A stretch of DNA of 44,575 nucleotides from Gammaproteobacteria bacterium. GTDB lineage: Bacteria > Pseudomonadota > Gammaproteobacteria > SZUA-229. Positions within the stretch are counted from its first letter, which is position 1; every line of letters starts with the position of its first letter. The notes below the pieces were generated by a model that saw nothing but the letters and a program-made list of their open reading frames with translations, ran no database searches and was not told the DNA's origin. This document shows positions 41,316 to 44,575 of this stretch, one piece after another. The position numbers and the translations under genes are program-made. The stretch lies in contig JAUVDN010000006.1 in the NCBI GenBank assembly GCA_030595325.1, forward strand, positions 1 through 44,575, in the 5' to 3' direction.

Positions 41316-42164
41316 TTATTTTTTTGCTAACATGCTTTCTTTAACAGCTGTTGCATATACTTGCGCCATCTTACGGCCATGCTCTTCAAATAGTGCATTA
41401 TGCTCTGTTGGATCCACAATGCCAGTCACTATCACGCCTTGCTCATCGGTGGTAGCAAACCACTCGCGTATATTCATCACCGGGCCGGAACGTGATATCA
41501 GTGTAGCGTTAAATGCCGAACCGGTTGATGCTGCACCAGATCCGCCTACACATGCTTCACAGGAAAATGAAAACCCAGGATCATTGACCACTAGAACGGC
41601 ATCCACTTTTAAAGCTTCGATAGCTTGCTTGATGTAATCACTTTCACCGGCTTTATTAGTTAGTGCAGTATCACCGGACCAGTCAGCCACAAGACCATAT
41701 TGATTCATATTTTTAGGCGCAACACCTACAAAACTCTTGCTACCGCTCATGCTGCCTAAAAAGCTGAGTGCCTGCCCCATCATGCCTTCATCAGCCTGTT
41801 TTTGGGAGGCACTGACAGGTTTATATAATGCAGTAAACTTTGCATTAGAAACCACAGCAGAGTAAGGCATCACATCAAAAGACAGGCCTTGTTTTTGCAG
41901 TGCAGCAGTAAATGTTTTAACGGCTGCATCTGCAGCTTTATTGCCGTTTTTTCCTATCGCAGTTTCAGCCAGTGCCGCTAAAACACCGGTCGAATTTTCA
42001 CGCGGATTATCTCTGTACGTGATTTGCTCGGGTACGGTATACATGATGACTGCAACGTTTTTAATTTTCCTGACTTCTTCAACATTAACGGTGTTTTTAC
42101 CGAAACTGCATGCTGCAAGAAATACAGGCAGTGATAAGGCGATATACAATTTAATTTTATTCAT
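41316..42164 (-). CDS. Predicted lipoprotein of unknown function
   Basis: Lipobox FLAACS; complete ORF with coherent composition; no recognised domain. Confidence 0.75.
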   Translation of the reverse strand: MNKIKLYIALSLPVFLAACSFGKNTVNVEEVRKIKNVAVIMYTVPEQITYRDNPRENSTGVLAALAETAIGKNGNKAADAAVKTFTAALQKQGLSFDVMPYSAVVSNAKFTALYKPVSASQKQADEGMMGQALSFLGSMSGSKSFVGVAPKNMNQYGLVADWSGDTALTNKAGESDYIKQAIEALKVDAVLVVNDPGFSFSCEACVGGSGAASTGSAFNATLISRSGPVMNIREWFATTDEQGVIVTGIVDPTEHNALFEEHGRKMAQVYATAVKESMLAKK

Positions 42165-42476
42165 GAATAATTTCCTTTGTTTTTAAAAGTAATGCGTTCT
42201 GCGTTTTTTTATATTTATCAAAAAGTCTGTTGCCGGTTACTTATTTCAAAATATACTTAAGTCAAATCTGGTAATTGTTGTGCTTTATCAATATTGTCAT
42301 TCCGGTAAATAAAAACATCCATTAATTAAAAAACTTATTGAAGGTAACAAAGGGATTAATCTTTATCCTGCTCAATTCCGTTGAATAATGTGCCAATGAA
42401 TTACACTTTTATGTATTCCAAATAAAATTGATTTTCCAGAAACGGGAAGTCTTAGCGTCCGTGTATGCAGAGGAAA

Positions 42477-42509
42477 ATATGGTGTAGGTCTTTGATACCT
42501 ACACCATAT
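42477..42509. terminator. Perfect 13-bp-stem hairpin downstream of the Ig-like gene
   Basis: ATATGGTGTAGGT-ctttgat-ACCTACACCATAT followed by TCTTTTT on + and TTTTCC on -. Confidence 0.7.
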
Positions 42510-42546
42510 TCTTTTTAGAGAAAAGCACTGTAGATTATTGTAATCG

Positions 42547-44575
42547 CTAAGGCTCCACGGTCAAAGCTACACCGCCAAATCCAACCACAACCCAGTTAGC
42601 AGCTGTTGTATCCCATAGCAAACTGTATAACGGGTTCGTGGTACCTGAAACCTGTTTTGTCCAGCTTACGCCATCGGTGCTGGTGAGCATGATTCCATTT
42701 GAACCTATTGCAAGATATCCACCCGTACCGTCATAACCGATATCAGTCATATTGCCTGTACCTGCTGACACATACGTCCAGTTAACAAGGTCTACAGAGT
42801 AAGCAATGCTTGCTTCATTTGCTATGGTTCCTGCTACCAGATATTTCGTACCATCATGAATAATTTTATCAACACGTTGGAAGGTTGATGAAACTGGAGT
42901 CCAGTTAAGGATTGTATCTGTTATATCTGCTTTCATGGAGAAAACAGGTCCTAGCAATGAATTTTTACCTGTGATGAAGTAGGTTCCATTAGCAAAATGA
43001 ATACCATTTGGCTGTGTATTCACGGTCAGTGGAGAACTTAGAGTCTTACAGTAAGTGGGTGTTACAGGCCAGGTAACACCATCAGTACTTATGGAGTGCA
43101 GGCATTGGGTTGTTGCGCCTGTGCTCGCAGGATTTCGCCCTATGGCAATATAGTCTGTTCCATTATGAACAATACCGCTGAATTGTACATAAGTAGTCGT
43201 TGCAACTACGCCATCACCATCTCCTGCTGCTGGTGCATTTGACCATGTTGAGCCATCGCTACTATTACATGCCGCAGTATAGGTGCCTAAGATTGTAGTA
43301 CCATTAGGCCCCTTGACACCACCAATGGTCGTCCATTTACCTTCGGCATAAATAATTTCTACTAAGCCCAATGATCCTCCGCGACAATAAAATGCATCGT
43401 CCCCAGAATCTGAAACACTGCCCCAGCTAACACCGCCATCAGTACTATGTAATATAAAATTTGAACTTGAAACAGCTATAATTTCTGCACCATTGCTGGC
43501 AAGACTTGTTATATCTTTTGTAATGGTAGAGTTTCTAGTGGTGGTAGTGACTGGAGCACCGAAAGTGTACGTAACAGTTTCTGATGCAGCATTACCGGCA
43601 ACATCTGTTGCGCTAATAGATAAGGTAACATCACCAACTCCAGGTGCGCCCGTTAGAGGAATATCATAAACATTCCCGGAAACCAGTACGGGTGTTCCTA
43701 GCACCAGCCCACCTATGCCAGCGCCACTTAAGACGTACTTTGCAGAATCTAATGCATCTGACATAGCTTCGGAGAACTCTACACGGACTTTGCTCAGTTC
43801 CAGTATCGCAAGATTACTTTCTGCAGGGTTAACATAACTCAAAACGGGCGCCGTTTGGTCCACCGTCCAGTGCACCTGACTGCTTACGTTGTTGCCAGCC
43901 AAATCCGTTACCATTGGGAAACCACTTACCAGTGAAATATCTTTGAAAACTGGATCTTCTACCAGATTACCGCTCATGGTTAGCACGTAAACATTACTAC
44001 CTGGGGGTGTGTTAGCGATACTTGCAATGGCCAGTGTTCCCTTAGAATTTCCAGTTAAGTTGTATGAAGCAATATTGTCTGCATTCAGCACGGGTTCTGA
44101 ATAAGTCACCGTAACTGTAGATAAAGAGCTTAAGACTGTCAGATCTACAGGATCCCATGTGCGTGTAGGAACAACCGGATCAATGGATATTGTGATTGTA
44201 TTGTTTCCAGCCAGGGCATTACCTGCAGGGTCAGCAATATTACTGATAGTCAATATCAACGAGCCATCTAATGCCACACCACTCAGACTTATAGTTGACT
44301 GGATTGTTGTAGTAGCCGTTACACTGCTGATCGCCAGTGGAGTTGCACCGCCCACCGCCGTTCCAGAAAGAGCATAGTTAGCCATCAGATCTTTACCATT
44401 AACCACTTCACTGTAATTAACGGTTATAGATGACGGCGCAGCATTTTGTAACACACCATCTGCCGGAACAGTTGTAGATATTTGAGGTGCTGTCACATCA
44501 AAGGTGTAGTTAATATTCGTGCCTGCCAGTGTATTGCCGACCAGGTCCGTTATACCACTGATATCAATATCTAAA
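42547..44575 (-). CDS. Bacterial Ig-like (Big_5/SbsA-type) repeat protein with BNR/Ycf48-like C-terminal region (5' end outside window)
   Basis: Frame open through the right edge (...LDIDISGITDLVGNTLAGTNINYTFDVTAPQISTTVPADG); repeated DxxGN / VTVTYSEPV units; C-terminal STDGVSW repeats. Confidence 0.85.
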   Translation of the reverse strand, partial: LDIDISGITDLVGNTLAGTNINYTFDVTAPQISTTVPADGVLQNAAPSSITVNYSEVVNGKDLMANYALSGTAVGGATPLAISSVTATTTIQSTISLSGVALDGSLILTISNIADPAGNALAGNNTITISIDPVVPTRTWDPVDLTVLSSLSTVTVTYSEPVLNADNIASYNLTGNSKGTLAIASIANTPPGSNVYVLTMSGNLVEDPVFKDISLVSGFPMVTDLAGNNVSSQVHWTVDQTAPVLSYVNPAESNLAILELSKVRVEFSEAMSDALDSAKYVLSGAGIGGLVLGTPVLVSGNVYDIPLTGAPGVGDVTLSISATDVAGNAASETVTYTFGAPVTTTTRNSTITKDITSLASNGAEIIAVSSSNFILHSTDGGVSWGSVSDSGDDAFYCRGGSLGLVEIIYAEGKWTTIGGVKGPNGTTILGTYTAACNSSDGSTWSNAPAAGDGDGVVATTTYVQFSGIVHNGTDYIAIGRNPASTGATTQCLHSISTDGVTWPVTPTYCKTLSSPLTVNTQPNGIHFANGTYFITGKNSLLGPVFSMKADITDTILNWTPVSSTFQRVDKIIHDGTKYLVAGTIANEASIAYSVDLVNWTYVSAGTGNMTDIGYDGTGGYLAIGSNGIMLTSTDGVSWTKQVSGTTNPLYSLLWDTTAANWVVVGFGGVALTVEP

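Overview
This is a 44.6-kb gammaproteobacterial chromosomal window made mostly of conserved housekeeping blocks. On the minus strand: gpmI, tatABC and hisBHAFIE, dtd, ttcA, an LpxL/HtrB-type acyltransferase, trkH/trkA, rsmB, fmt, def. On the plus strand: a LysM protein, dprA, smg, topA, tsaC, hemF, then hemB and aroE. Accessory or regulatory content: two GGDEF/EAL proteins; an orphan HvfA/bufferin-like EGKCG-repeat peptide; a RelE/HigB-Xre type toxin-antitoxin pair between imperfect direct repeats; a DUF3570/DUF4266/TlpA-like remnant; ubiA with an N-terminal extension; comF/bioB/bioF; and an Ig-like repeat protein running off the right edge. The most interesting non-coding signal is at about 8640-9121. 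It has a GacA/UvrY-type box, then a ~200-nt GGA-rich segment ending in an intrinsic terminator (candidate CsrB/RsmZ-type sRNA). Immediately downstream is a degenerate array of small hairpins with GGA in their loops. Other structure: a 109-bp perfectly duplicated intergenic element with short inverted ends (360-468 and 9188-9296), a 26-bp perfect hairpin after tatC, and nested complementary arms between hisE and tatA. No CRISPR array, rRNA or tRNA was recognised. All family assignments are by eye from motifs; no searches were run.
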